Assembly (NCBI GenBank): GCA_038740345.1 | Contig: JAVYMA010000014.1 | Span: 1 to 50,884 of the forward strand | Length of the DNA: 50,884 nt | Origin: Methanomassiliicoccales archaeon | GTDB lineage: Archaea > Thermoplasmatota > Thermoplasmata > Methanomassiliicoccales > UBA472 | Direction: 5' to 3' | Translations under genes and position numbers: made by a program | Notes under the pieces: generated by a model | Database searches by the model: none | Told to the model about the DNA's origin: nothing | The model's input: only the letters and a program-made list of their open reading frames with translations | In this document: positions 43,023-50,884 of the stretch, in pieces | Numbering within the stretch: the first letter of the stretch is position 1 | How the letters are laid out: every line of letters starts with the position of its first letter

Positions 43023-43765
43023 GCGCTTCTATCCTTGACCGCTCTTATGACACCTTCTAAGCTCTGAGAGAACCCCTCTCCCTCCACCAACGTTCCGGTC
43101 ACTATGATGTCAGCTCCTGCCGCCCTTAACGACATCGCTTGCCGTGCTGACCTGATGCCTCCACCGACCACAACTGGTATCCTTACCTTCTCCTTTACTG
43201 CCGACACCATCTCTGTTGGTATGGGCTCAGGAGCCCCGCTACCCGCCTCATAATAAATAAGATCCATTCCCATGAACTGTGCCGCTAAGCCATAAGCCAC
43301 AGCCGTTTGCAAATCGTCCCGTTTAACGAGATTCGCTTCTCCAACCTCCCCCACTTTCATTCCAGGCTCGACAATAACATATCCCATGGAAATCGTCTCC
43401 AGGCCCAGTTTGGCCACAATGGGCGCTCCCATGACCTGCTCTCCTATGACCATTCGGAGGTTTCGAGAGTTCAGCATACTCATGAAATAAATGGCATCTG
43501 TGAAAGGAGAGATGGCATGCGCTCCAGAAGGGAAATAGATAACTGGCAAGCTCACCGCTTTTTTTATAGCTTTAACGGTAGAATCGAGATTCTCTTGTGT
43601 GACATCGGTGGAGCCTCCGACCATTATGGCATCCGTCCCTAGCCTTTCCGCCTCTCGAGCTATACTTGCCGCCCTCTCCACTTCCTGCTTGGCAGGGTCG
43701 ATCAAGGTCATGTGCATGGGCTTCCTGGCCCTATATCTTTCGAGAATGTATTCCTTGACCTTCAT
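43019..43765 (-). CDS. Geranylgeranylglyceryl phosphate synthase
   Basis: The 248-residue TIM-barrel enzyme makes the first ether bond of archaeal membrane lipids, joining GGPP to glycerol-1-phosphate. Motifs include HMTLIDPAKQ near the N-terminus, GTDAIMVGGSTDV, PVIYFPSGAHAISPFTDAIYFMS, YYEAGSGAPEPIP and VVGGGIRSARQA, all typical of the group. ATG 43765 overlaps the stop of the upstream DGGGP synthase by 4 bases, so the first two ether-lipid enzymes are coupled. Confidence 0.95.
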   Translation of the reverse strand: MKVKEYILERYRARKPMHMTLIDPAKQEVERAASIAREAERLGTDAIMVGGSTDVTQENLDSTVKAIKKAVSLPVIYFPSGAHAISPFTDAIYFMSMLNSRNLRMVIGEQVMGAPIVAKLGLETISMGYVIVEPGMKVGEVGEANLVKRDDLQTAVAYGLAAQFMGMDLIYYEAGSGAPEPIPTEMVSAVKEKVRIPVVVGGGIRSARQAMSLRAAGADIIVTGTLVEGEGFSQSLEGVIRAVKDRSA

Positions 43766-44577
43766 GCGATTCCTCCTACAAGGAAGGCCACCAGGGCGAC
43801 TAGCATGCCATACTTAGCCCAGGTCTGCCCACGCTTGGGGTTTCGGAAATGAACCAAAGAGGAGTATATAAAAATTGCATCGGCTACTAAAACCGTTAGC
43901 AGATATTCCAGGCCAAATATGCCCATGAAGTAGGGCTGGAAGCTTAGGACTACCGCAGCCAACAAGGCCGCACTACCCAATAGGCCCGCACTCCGCTTTC
44001 CTATTCTCTTGGGCAAGGTCATGCGGTTGAAATCCCCTTCCATGTCTTGGATATCTTTAACTATCTCCCGCCCAAGGGTAGCGAGCCCGGCCATAGCCGA
44101 TATGGCCAAGGTACGCTCTACCATCTCTACCATGGCTCCACCAAGAAGGAACAGGGAGGCGGTGAGGAATGCGATGGAAGCGTTTCCGACCAGACCCATG
44201 GCCTTGGTCCGAGCCTCATAGAGTACGATAACAACCACCGAGATAACAACGATGATGATTGACCAGAAATTCAGAAAAAGTGAACTGGCTATGGATATCG
44301 TGAAACATGCCACCGCTATTCTCAACGCTGTGGTTGGCCTCATCCTTCCTGAGGGGATTGGCCTCTCTGGGTGCGCAATTCTGTCGATATCCCTATCCAA
44401 ATAATCGTTCAGGGCGTTGCCTCCCGCCACGAAAGCGAAGACCACCACAGATCCTGCCACAGCCGAAGTGATGTGATCAATTAATTCTGCTCCGGAAGCT
44501 ATCAATAAAGTGAGCCAAAGGGCCATCACGCCCATTAAGCAGTTTCCCAGGCGGATGACTTGGAAGAAAGCCTTCAC
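43762..44577 (-). CDS. Digeranylgeranylglyceryl phosphate synthase (UbiA family)
   Basis: The 271-residue UbiA prenyltransferase makes the second ether bond. It has eight or nine membrane segments, the first Mg/diphosphate-binding motif NALNDYLDRDID near 60-71, followed by AHPERPIPSGRM. The second acidic motif is EIVKDIQDMEGD. The GTG at 44577 is chosen because a minus-strand TATA box (GTATTAAT, 44600-44608) lies 28 bases upstream; a TTG at 44601 overlaps that box. It is coupled to the GGGP synthase gene. Confidence 0.93.
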   Translation of the reverse strand: MKAFFQVIRLGNCLMGVMALWLTLLIASGAELIDHITSAVAGSVVVFAFVAGGNALNDYLDRDIDRIAHPERPIPSGRMRPTTALRIAVACFTISIASSLFLNFWSIIIVVISVVVIVLYEARTKAMGLVGNASIAFLTASLFLLGGAMVEMVERTLAISAMAGLATLGREIVKDIQDMEGDFNRMTLPKRIGKRSAGLLGSAALLAAVVLSFQPYFMGIFGLEYLLTVLVADAIFIYSSLVHFRNPKRGQTWAKYGMLVALVAFLVGGIA

Positions 44578-44599
44578 GCTCGTCAAAATTAGGTAGCAC

Positions 44600-44684
44600 A
44601 ATTAATACCTTTCTGCTTTTCAGCACATCCAGTTTGCAGATTCCTCATCCGTAGAAATCAACCCACCGAGCAGAAATTATATAG
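44600..44684. promoter_or_regulatory. Divergent promoters for the lipid genes and the site-2 protease
   Basis: The minus-strand TATA box at 44600-44608 supports a leaderless GTG start at 44577. On the plus strand, TTATATAG (44677-44684) would start transcription near 44706, giving a short leader with a GGTG element before TTG 44719. Confidence 0.55.
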
Positions 44685-44718
44685 TTGCTTCTTTGTTAAT
44701 GCCGCAGGTGCGCTTCTC

Positions 44719-46170
44719 TTGGATCAATCGGCAGAGGTTAATTTGATCAAATCTCTTGTCGCAGCTCACTTCAAGGTCTATGAGGTGAAAGTCAGCTACG
44801 AGACAATAGAATTGTTGGTGACTCCTGAGCAGTCCACTCTGGAACAGAATTTCGAAGCTTTGCGCCGAGACTTGTACTCGAGAGGGTACATCCCGGTGTT
44901 GGAATATTCTGGTGGGGAATACAAAATCACGGTGTTGAGAAAGCCTCCTTTGCCTAAGAGACGCAATTGGCTCAATCTGGCTTTTCTTACCGCTACGATA
45001 TTGACCACTGTCTACACGGGCACGATATTATATGCTAGTTATTCGAACCAGAGCCAAGCTCTCTCCCTTGAGAACGTGGTCATGGGTGCATTGACCTTCG
45101 CGCTGCCCCTCATGCTTATATTAGGTGCGCATGAGCTCTCCCATTATTTTATGTCAAAGAGGCATGATTTAGACGCTTCGTTGCCTTATTTCATTCCAGC
45201 ATGGCCTCCAATTGGGACCTTCGGTGCTTTCATCTCTATGAGAGAGCCAATGCCCAACAAGAAAGCTCTGGTGGACATTGGTGTAGCAGGCCCAATCGCA
45301 GGGTTACTCATGAGTATACCTATTTTGATAATCGGGCTACTTTTAAATGCTGGTGCTACTCCTAACCCCGATGCGGTTCCAGCAGGGCAGCTAGCGATAA
45401 ACACTCCTTTGCTTTTCGATCTCTTTATGTTTCTCTTGCCCATTCCGGAAGGCGCTGTCCTCCATCCCATGGCCTTTGCCGCTTGGGTAGGCATATTCGT
45501 AACGGCTATTAATCTGCTTCCAGCAGGTCAGTTGGATGGAGGACATATAGCACGCGGTCTGTTGGGAAAGAATGCCATATTCCTAAGCTTCGCCACGGTT
45601 GCCCTCCTTCTTATATTGGGCTTCGTCTTCTATTTGGGTTGGCTATTATTCGCTTTTTTGATAATCGTACTAGGGCTAAATCATCCAGCACCACTCAACG
45701 ATGTTAGCAAGCTAGACACTAAACGCATCGCCGTCGGAGCTTTCGCGGTGGTGCTTCTCGTTAGCAGCTTCGTTTTCGTTCCAATATACCAGATTCCTTA
45801 TGTGGACACGTTTGACATGAAAGTGGAAGGGAACAATGAGACCAATATATCACCAGGAGGGCAGGCACTCTTCTTCGTTAGTGTCCAGAATACAGGTACG
45901 ATGAACATATCCGTACAGCTTGATGTCCAGAATGTTCCTGCCGGTTGGACTGCCATCATTTATCAATCAGGATCATCATCAACCGGTGCAACAAACAGCT
46001 TGCTTCTGCCCGTACCTTATAGTAAGAATGCTACTGTGATCCTTGAAATCGTGGTGCCGGCTGGAGAATCTCAGAAGACGAGAGTTCTCACATTAAAAGG
46101 TCAGACATCAGATACCAGGGCGAGCGAGCACACGATTGCGTATCAGGACTTTACAATCCACGTCTCCTGA
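44719..46170 (+). CDS. Site-2 protease-like membrane metalloprotease with extracytoplasmic C-terminal domain
   Basis: The 483-residue protein has an N-terminal soluble domain (about 1-80), a membrane domain with the zinc motif HELSH (138-142) and the second ligand motif LDGGH near 272, and a C-terminal Ig-like (NEW3-type) domain from about 370 (SPGGQALFFVSVQNTGTMN). S2P enzymes cut regulatory membrane proteins. The C-terminal domain after the last helix should be outside the cell and may bind carbohydrate or protein. The TTG start is the first good in-frame start; no ATG is nearby. It overlaps the convergent tRNA methyltransferase gene by 20 bases. Confidence 0.88.
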   Translation: MDQSAEVNLIKSLVAAHFKVYEVKVSYETIELLVTPEQSTLEQNFEALRRDLYSRGYIPVLEYSGGEYKITVLRKPPLPKRRNWLNLAFLTATILTTVYTGTILYASYSNQSQALSLENVVMGALTFALPLMLILGAHELSHYFMSKRHDLDASLPYFIPAWPPIGTFGAFISMREPMPNKKALVDIGVAGPIAGLLMSIPILIIGLLLNAGATPNPDAVPAGQLAINTPLLFDLFMFLLPIPEGAVLHPMAFAAWVGIFVTAINLLPAGQLDGGHIARGLLGKNAIFLSFATVALLLILGFVFYLGWLLFAFLIIVLGLNHPAPLNDVSKLDTKRIAVGAFAVVLLVSSFVFVPIYQIPYVDTFDMKVEGNNETNISPGGQALFFVSVQNTGTMNISVQLDVQNVPAGWTAIIYQSGSSSTGATNSLLLPVPYSKNATVILEIVVPAGESQKTRVLTLKGQTSDTRASEHTIAYQDFTIHVS

Positions 46171-47158
46171 GGAGGCAGTAGTGCCTTTGTAAAGAACGAT
46201 GAACGCGCTGTACATGTGTTTGTTCCAGAAAAAGCGATGCGGTATGGTTGCATTGATAAGGCAGTATGATACCGGCTCTACCTTCGCTCTTCAACACTTT
46301 TCCTATCGCCTCAAGGCCCCTCTTGTGCAAAGTCTCGACGGACTCTTTAAGCGTTGTTGCTGACCTGCCGTAAGGTGGGTCGGTAGCTACCGCATCCACC
46401 TCATAAAATTTCTCAACCACCTCTCCAACGTCCATCCTCTCAAGGCAAAGCCATGGTGCTCCAAAATGCTCAAGATTCGCCTTGCATCCTTCAATCATCT
46501 CTTTAGAAGCATCCGTGCCAATTACTCTAACGCCCATGAGAGATGCTTCAAGAACTATCCCTCCCGTTCCGCAGAATGGGTCAAGGAGCGTTTCTCCAGG
46601 TCTTATTCGAGTCAAATTGACCAAGGCTCTAGCATAACAGGGATGTAATGAGACAGGAGAGAAGAAAGGCCTGCTGCGTACATGTCTTCGCTCAAACTGG
46701 TCGCGGTCCACCAAAGCTTTTTCGATATGGAAATGCAGACGTTCGCCCAAAATCACTCTGATAATTTGCTCAGGTTCTGTAAGGTCTATCTTATTGGTTC
46801 GAGATATCACCTCCCCTACACAGCGCGAGATATTATTCGCAAGCTCAGGGCTTCCGGCTCCTCCATAGCGTTTCACTCTTACAGCAGCGGACCCTGGTCC
46901 AATCTCCAAATGGATTAGAAATGTCTTGAGCTCATCTAATCTACACGATCCTAAATACTCCCCCACCCTATGCGTCAAAGCCAATCTAGATATCGTGGGA
47001 TAAAGATCATTCTCATCCATTCTAACTATGGCGAAGCCCGGTCCGTTCTCCAAAAATTCGAAATTTTTGCAGATAGTAAAAAGGCAGGCGTTTAGCTCTG
47101 CTAAAGGAAGTGAGGGATGCTCTCCTGAGAGTTCGAACAGGAAATTTGTTCTCCTCAT
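46151..47158 (-). CDS. trmG10: tRNA (guanine(10)-N2)-dimethyltransferase
   Basis: The 335-residue enzyme methylates G10 in tRNA. It has an N-terminal THUMP-like domain (about 1-150) and a methyltransferase domain with FFSPVSLHPCYARALVNL, the SAM-binding LLDPFCGTGGIVLEA, and the catalytic ATDPPYGRS (NPPY-type). The gene lies 13 bases after radA on the same strand and may share its transcript. The family call is firm; Trm11 is a related alternative. Confidence 0.9.
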   Translation of the reverse strand: MRRTNFLFELSGEHPSLPLAELNACLFTICKNFEFLENGPGFAIVRMDENDLYPTISRLALTHRVGEYLGSCRLDELKTFLIHLEIGPGSAAVRVKRYGGAGSPELANNISRCVGEVISRTNKIDLTEPEQIIRVILGERLHFHIEKALVDRDQFERRHVRSRPFFSPVSLHPCYARALVNLTRIRPGETLLDPFCGTGGIVLEASLMGVRVIGTDASKEMIEGCKANLEHFGAPWLCLERMDVGEVVEKFYEVDAVATDPPYGRSATTLKESVETLHKRGLEAIGKVLKSEGRAGIILPYQCNHTASLFLEQTHVQRVHRSLQRHYCLLRRRGL

Positions 47159-47171
47159 GCCTCAGAAAACC

Positions 47172-48113
47172 TCAGTCCCTAATTCCTTCCTCTGAAACAG
47201 TGAATACAGCTTCCGCCTCAGGCAGATTGGGGGAATCTATCAATCGAGCGATCCTTTTGCCTCCCTTACTCTTCCTTAAATATACCCGATAGGTAGCGGT
47301 ATGCCCCACTATATGCCCACCTATGGGTCGAGTGGGGTCACCGAAGAAAGCGTCAGGCTTGGCTGAGACTTGATTGGTCACAGCAATCACGGCGTTGTTA
47401 AGATCACCGAATCTTAAGAGATCATGCATATGTTTGTTCAACAATTGCTGCCTCTCTGCCAGAGCTCCTCTCCCTACATATTCAGCGCGGAAATGAGCTG
47501 TGAGGGAGTCCACGATTAGCAGCCTGACAGGAATCTCCCTCGCTTTTTCCATAGCCTTCTCCACTAAAAGCATTTGATGAGAGGAATTGAAAGCCCTCGC
47601 TACATGGATTTTATGCAATGTCTCCACAGGGTCCAAATCCATGGCATTGGCTATCTGAGCTATTCGTTCGGGACGGAATGTGTTTTCGGTATCGATTATT
47701 ATGACCTCTCCATCGAGTCCGCCCTTCTCTATCGGCATCGTGGCATTAACAGCAAGTTGAAAACACAACTGGGTCTTGCCGCTACCGAATTCACCGAAGA
47801 ACTCCGTGATTGCCTGCGTTTCGAAGCCTCCACCCATAAGCTCATCAAGGGCCCTAGACCCAGATGTGAGCTTGTGGAGATTCTGCCTTCGCTCCATTAT
47901 GACATCACCAGGCTCGAAACCTCCAACGTCTGCCGCTTCCTTTGCAGCAGCGATGATCTTAGCCGCTGCCGCCTCGCCTATCTCGCAAGCCTCAGCTAGA
48001 TTCTTCGGAGATTCCACAGCAATCGACATCAGATCGGTGTAACCGGCATCACGTAACTTTTCTGCCGTTGCAGGACCTACGCCAGGCAACTCCTCTAATC
48101 TCTTTTCTGCCAT
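47172..48113 (-). CDS. radA: DNA repair and recombination protein RadA
   Basis: The 313-residue recombinase has an N-terminal helix-hairpin-helix domain ([21 protein letters not shown]) and the RecA core with Walker A GEFGSGKT (107-114) and Walker B LLIVDSL. The L2-region [24 protein letters not shown] is also visible. Length and domain order match archaeal RadA. An AGGTG Shine-Dalgarno precedes the ATG, and a TATA-like GTTTATATG lies about 40 bases upstream. Confidence 0.97.
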   Translation of the reverse strand: MAEKRLEELPGVGPATAEKLRDAGYTDLMSIAVESPKNLAEACEIGEAAAAKIIAAAKEAADVGGFEPGDVIMERRQNLHKLTSGSRALDELMGGGFETQAITEFFGEFGSGKTQLCFQLAVNATMPIEKGGLDGEVIIIDTENTFRPERIAQIANAMDLDPVETLHKIHVARAFNSSHQMLLVEKAMEKAREIPVRLLIVDSLTAHFRAEYVGRGALAERQQLLNKHMHDLLRFGDLNNAVIAVTNQVSAKPDAFFGDPTRPIGGHIVGHTATYRVYLRKSKGGKRIARLIDSPNLPEAEAVFTVSEEGIRD

Positions 48114-48323
48114 TAACGCACCTTTCCTTCTATCTTATCTTTTCGGGGCATATAAACGTGCAAGGGGGTTAGATGAAAGTGCCCCATTCAACATAAGAAT
48201 AGAATCAAATCAAAGTTAATCTCCTCTAATGCAATTAGCGTACTATTCCTTAAATCTGGCCAGGCCTTCTTAAATGACTTTGTTCAAAAAGGTTTAAATT
48301 CTGGCCACATTTACCGGGTGTTC
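48114..48323 (+). promoter_or_regulatory. Divergent intergenic region with TATA box of the membrane protein gene
   Basis: The plus-strand TATA box TTTAAATT (48293-48300) is 27 bases before ATG 48324, consistent with a leaderless transcript and supporting that ATG over a GTG at 48318. The minus-strand element near 48147-48157 serves radA. Confidence 0.5.
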
Positions 48324-49031
48324 ATGGCCAAGAAGAGAAGGAAGGAGGAAAAGGAGGAGGAGAAGTATGAGTTCGTGCCTCCTGACTTCGATGAAAAAGG
48401 TTTCTTAGAGAAAGATATCAAGGGAACCAAAGCTCTTGCCCTCTCCACTGCAGTGGCTATCATCGCTGGATTCTTCGCTTACTTGACTACATGGATATCC
48501 GTTTTCCTTGGCCTTGCTTTAATTTTGGTTTTCATAGTGGCATTGAAATGGCTCTATCCACTTTTCAAAATAGAATTAGAAAGCCTGGAAAAGAAGACCA
48601 TTGCAGGCAATTACATCCTCGTTTTCTTACTCGCCTTGGGGATATGGATTATTCTTTTAAATCCTCCATTTGGTGATTATCAAGATCCCGAGATAAGGGA
48701 GAATTTTATATGGTTTGAGCACAACGGCGCATGGAATAGATATGTGAGCGTCGGTGCTACTCCCATAAAAGCTGGGGACCTGATAAATATAACCGTCTTG
48801 GCGCGCGACAATGGAAGAATAGCCTCAGTGCAGATCGAAATACACGCCTCAGGGCAATCGCCGAGTAACTTTGTAGAAATGGACTCCGCTAATGTCTATG
48901 GTAGGTTCGAGTATAAGGACACCTTTTCCACTATTGGTGGTGTTAATACTCAATATCTCTATACTGTTAAGGTCGTTGACGGTGTTGGTAGAACAGCGAC
49001 TATCTCAGGATCTTTCACTGTGGTGCCTTAG
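48324..49031 (+). CDS. Conserved membrane protein with extracytoplasmic beta domain
   Basis: The roughly 235-residue protein starts with a strongly charged segment (KKRRKEEKEEEKYEF). Three hydrophobic segments follow (about 40-60, 60-85 and 95-115). A soluble C-terminal beta-rich domain (about 120-235; VGATPIKAGDLINITVLARDNG) should lie outside the cell and resembles Ig-like folds. I do not recognise the family. It overlaps the 3' end of the convergent CCA-adding enzyme gene by 4 bases. Confidence 0.7.
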   Translation: MAKKRRKEEKEEEKYEFVPPDFDEKGFLEKDIKGTKALALSTAVAIIAGFFAYLTTWISVFLGLALILVFIVALKWLYPLFKIELESLEKKTIAGNYILVFLLALGIWIILLNPPFGDYQDPEIRENFIWFEHNGAWNRYVSVGATPIKAGDLINITVLARDNGRIASVQIEIHASGQSPSNFVEMDSANVYGRFEYKDTFSTIGGVNTQYLYTVKVVDGVGRTATISGSFTVVP

Positions 49032-50386
49032 GGCGTTCTTTCCCAAGGATAGCGACGATCGAGAAGTGCCGTTAGAGCCGAGATTGGAAGAGAGTGCAAG
49101 GCTGCAGTATGACCAAGTACTTGAAACCCTTCCAGCCTTTTCAAAGCGCTACCGATTGAAGCTTTTTCCAACTCATTCTTAATGGCATCTGCCGCTCTTC
49201 TATATCTCCTCTCCTTAATTACCATCCACCTGCCATTCTCCAAATATGGCGGAGCTAGACCTTTCCCCTTCCATTTGTTTAGGAAGGAGTCTGTACGGTC
49301 ACTTGTCGCGGGTGGTCCGATATGCTTTTCAGCTATGGGCAGAAGGTCTGTTTGTAGCTCGAAGATAAAGTAAATCTTCTTCCTAAGGGGTAAAGCGCAT
49401 TTCGATAGCACGACGAAATCGTGCGCAATCAAAATCTTTGACGCCCCTTCTAAAGTCTTACGAACCTGAGGATAGAGATTGTCATCGGTTATTGATGGCT
49501 TTCTGAGACTAAAAGCTAAAATTTTTGTCCCTCTTTTAGTCATCTCTAACCTGATTCTGTTTTTGCTCCACTTTTTATTTTTCGGAGGGAAGAAGAAACG
49601 CTCGTGGGGTTGCTTGAGGAACTCTTTACAGGCATGAATGAAGATAGAGAATGATTGCAAAGATAAAGCGGAGGCAACGTTCCTATCTATATCTACAGGA
49701 TCATAGAACACCAAAGGCGCTTCAAATCTTTTCTTTCCCTTTTGGTGAAGATAAAGGATAGTACCTTCCTTCCAAGCGCTTGCTTCTTGGATTACCTTCT
49801 CAAAACTACCATAATATAAAATGAGGAGTTCGACCAGATATCCAGAGAAGCCTTCTACCTTAGCCTCTGCACCGTAAACGCCAATGCCCTTCATGAATTG
49901 TTTTAGCAACCTAACCTCATCTTTCTGATCCGGTCTAAGATGAGAAATAATAAAATCGGTGTGGAAAGGCGTTCGGTCGACAGACGATATTAAATGAGAA
50001 GCGTCTTTCACAGCATAGCACGGGACGATGTCGACCTCAAATCCTAGGTACTTCCCATGTATGTATGGATGCTCTGCATATCGCTCTTCCCCTTTTAGCA
50101 CTCTGTATCCTATTTCGAGTCCTTTCTTCTCCATCTCTGCTCTATTCACCTCAGGATTGAACATTACAAATATGTCGATGTCAGGATTGTTGACGTATGT
50201 GTCTTTCGCTACACTACCGACCAATCTAACCTCTACGTCCAACGATAATGCCTTGGCCTCTTCCCTGACCGTTTGCAGGAGTTTCTCTGAGACCCTTTTA
50301 ACCTTAGTCCGGACCCTTTCGTTCGGAGAGATCTTTTTTAAAACATTTTTCAACAGTTCCATTTGGGCAATAATAGCTTCACCCAT
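49028..50386 (-). CDS. cca: CCA tRNA nucleotidyltransferase, archaeal class I
   Basis: The 452-residue enzyme adds CCA to tRNA 3' ends. It has VRLVGSVAKDTYV near 47-60 and the catalytic pair in DIDIFVMF near 69-76, with the third carboxylate in FEVDIVPCY. The body and tail domains (SGYLVELLILYYGSFEKVI, PPYLENGRWMVIKERRYR) match the family's length of about 450. Its start is preceded by the hairpin at 50428-50505. One tRNA in this window already encodes CCA, so here the enzyme would act in repair. Confidence 0.95.
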   Translation of the reverse strand: MGEAIIAQMELLKNVLKKISPNERVRTKVKRVSEKLLQTVREEAKALSLDVEVRLVGSVAKDTYVNNPDIDIFVMFNPEVNRAEMEKKGLEIGYRVLKGEERYAEHPYIHGKYLGFEVDIVPCYAVKDASHLISSVDRTPFHTDFIISHLRPDQKDEVRLLKQFMKGIGVYGAEAKVEGFSGYLVELLILYYGSFEKVIQEASAWKEGTILYLHQKGKKRFEAPLVFYDPVDIDRNVASALSLQSFSIFIHACKEFLKQPHERFFFPPKNKKWSKNRIRLEMTKRGTKILAFSLRKPSITDDNLYPQVRKTLEGASKILIAHDFVVLSKCALPLRKKIYFIFELQTDLLPIAEKHIGPPATSDRTDSFLNKWKGKGLAPPYLENGRWMVIKERRYRRAADAIKNELEKASIGSALKRLEGFQVLGHTAALHSLPISALTALLDRRYPWERTP

Positions 50387-50403
50387 GGAAAATATTTGCC
50401 TTT

Positions 50404-50505
50404 AAAAAATTATGAAATTGGGATGTTTGGTGTCCAAGGCCGGTGTTGGTGGGGATTCAGAACAGATGCTTAGGAGGAAAGTTGAGCCACCAACCTCGGA
50501 CACCA
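50404..50505 (-). ncRNA. Possible structured RNA or 5' leader of the CCA gene
   Basis: On the minus strand, TGGTGTCCGAGG (from 50505) pairs with CCTTGGACACCA (ending at 50428), 12 pairs with one G-T pair. TTGGTGG pairs with CCACCAA above it, leaving a 6-base bulge (CACCGG) and a loop of about 34 bases. A minus-strand TATA box (50525-50535) lies 25 bases before the 5' end of the stem, and a T-run (50404-50409) follows it. This could be a free RNA of about 100 bases, or a structured 5' leader that the CCA transcript continues through. No known family is recognised. Confidence 0.5.
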
Positions 50506-50524
50506 TTTTAACCGACTTAAGAAC

Positions 50525-50535
50525 TTATATAAAAA
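50525..50535 (-). promoter_or_regulatory. TATA box upstream of the hairpin RNA
   Basis: TTTTTATATAAG on the minus strand is a strong archaeal TATA box. Its distance to the stem start (50505) fits a transcription start exactly at the hairpin. Confidence 0.6.
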
Positions 50536-50884
50536 GATTTTCAGACAACATCATAATTGTTTCGTAATAAATCTTGCATTAGGTGCCATGCTTTTACTTC
50601 GTTATATTGAATTTTAATCGCTCACTTGATGAAGTCGCTTATTCTGTGGGAGTTTGAGAAAAAATAATATTTTAAAAAGCACGTTAGCATGCAGAGGTGG
50701 AGCGGCAAGGCAACAAATTAATACTATATTAATTCTTTGCAGGTATGTTAAGAAATTTAACCTATCGGGATTGGCTTCGAATCATTTGTATAAGGATCAA
50801 ATTAATCCAAAAATAGCATTGCTGGACAGTGTTAGATAAATTGCAAAAAAGAATTATTATTATTATTTGTATTTAATAATTTAG
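50536..50884. other. AT-rich end of the window
   Basis: The last 350 bases are AT-rich with no supported gene, RNA or repeat. Confidence 0.4.

Noticed and set aside
50654-50839. Frame near the window end
   Set aside because: AT-rich sequence with no start signal or recognisable family.
1-50884. TAG as a pyrrolysine codon across the window
   Set aside because: TAG is the natural stop of several genes (for example at 16386, 30673, 41037 and 43022), and no TAG-interrupted gene was found.

Overview
The window is a piece of an archaeal chromosome. The evidence is a RadA recombinase, both prenyl-ether lipid transferases (GGGP synthase and DGGGP synthase), an archaeal class I CCA-adding enzyme, an archaeal tRNA (guanine-N2) dimethyltransferase, a cyclic 2,3-diphosphoglycerate synthetase family protein, and TATA boxes about 26 bases before many start codons (leaderless genes). 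A heliorhodopsin, a tetraether-synthase-type radical SAM protein, corrinoid-type methyltransferase and CooC/CooT nickel genes, and many Fe-S and ferredoxin-type proteins suggest an anaerobic euryarchaeon, most likely in or near the Thermoplasmata. That placement is inference. No insertion sequence, integrase or rRNA was seen. One tRNA (Leu, UAA) is present.

Layout. 1-2740: the trailer-side part of a CRISPR array with 37 intact identical 36-base repeats and a truncated last repeat; the leader and any cas genes lie off the left edge. 2847-3764: a DUF1028 protein. 3942-9279 (minus strand): ACT-domain protein, biotin ligase, 12S-type carboxyltransferase, 5S-type carboxyltransferase and biotin carrier. 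With no biotin carboxylase here, this is the gene set of a Wood-Werkman-type transcarboxylase. 9513-13366 (plus): MFS exporter, PadR regulator and an ABC-2 exporter. 13424-14411 (minus): CooC and CooT nickel-handling proteins. 14456-16386: a zinc-ribbon protein and a cyclic-2,3-DPG synthetase homologue, divergent. 16586-16672: tRNA-Leu, followed by about 1 kb of degraded sequence. 17656-21542 (minus): DUF134, HTH_10, zinc ribbon, two NifX/NifB-like proteins and two ferredoxin-containing MinD-like ATPases, resembling the orange-protein (ORP) cluster of anaerobes.

22262-30673: citrate synthase, a glycosyltransferase, a heliorhodopsin, a cysteine-cluster protein, a nitroreductase, a B12-binding radical SAM protein with an alpha/beta hydrolase, and an MBL-rhodanese protein. 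30774-33856: a zinc/manganese ABC importer. 34128-35721: a MtaA/MtbA-like methyltransferase with a zinc-ribbon partner. 35889-37253: a tetraether-synthase-like radical SAM protein. 37306-42320: small zinc-ribbon and DUF169 proteins, then an unusual run of a PaaK-like ligase, a PlsY-like acyltransferase and a membrane-anchored chelatase-fold protein. 42426-50386: PdxT, GGGP synthase, DGGGP synthase, a site-2 protease, tRNA dimethyltransferase, RadA, a membrane protein and the CCA-adding enzyme. The CCA gene is preceded by a strong hairpin with its own TATA box and T-run.

The most interesting points are: three pairs of overlapping spacers confined to one block of the CRISPR array; a spacer containing a near-copy of the repeat's 3' half; the archaeal transcarboxylase set; the ORP-like cluster with a palindromic operator; the heliorhodopsin; the ligase/PlsY/chelatase operon; and the hairpin RNA before the CCA gene.
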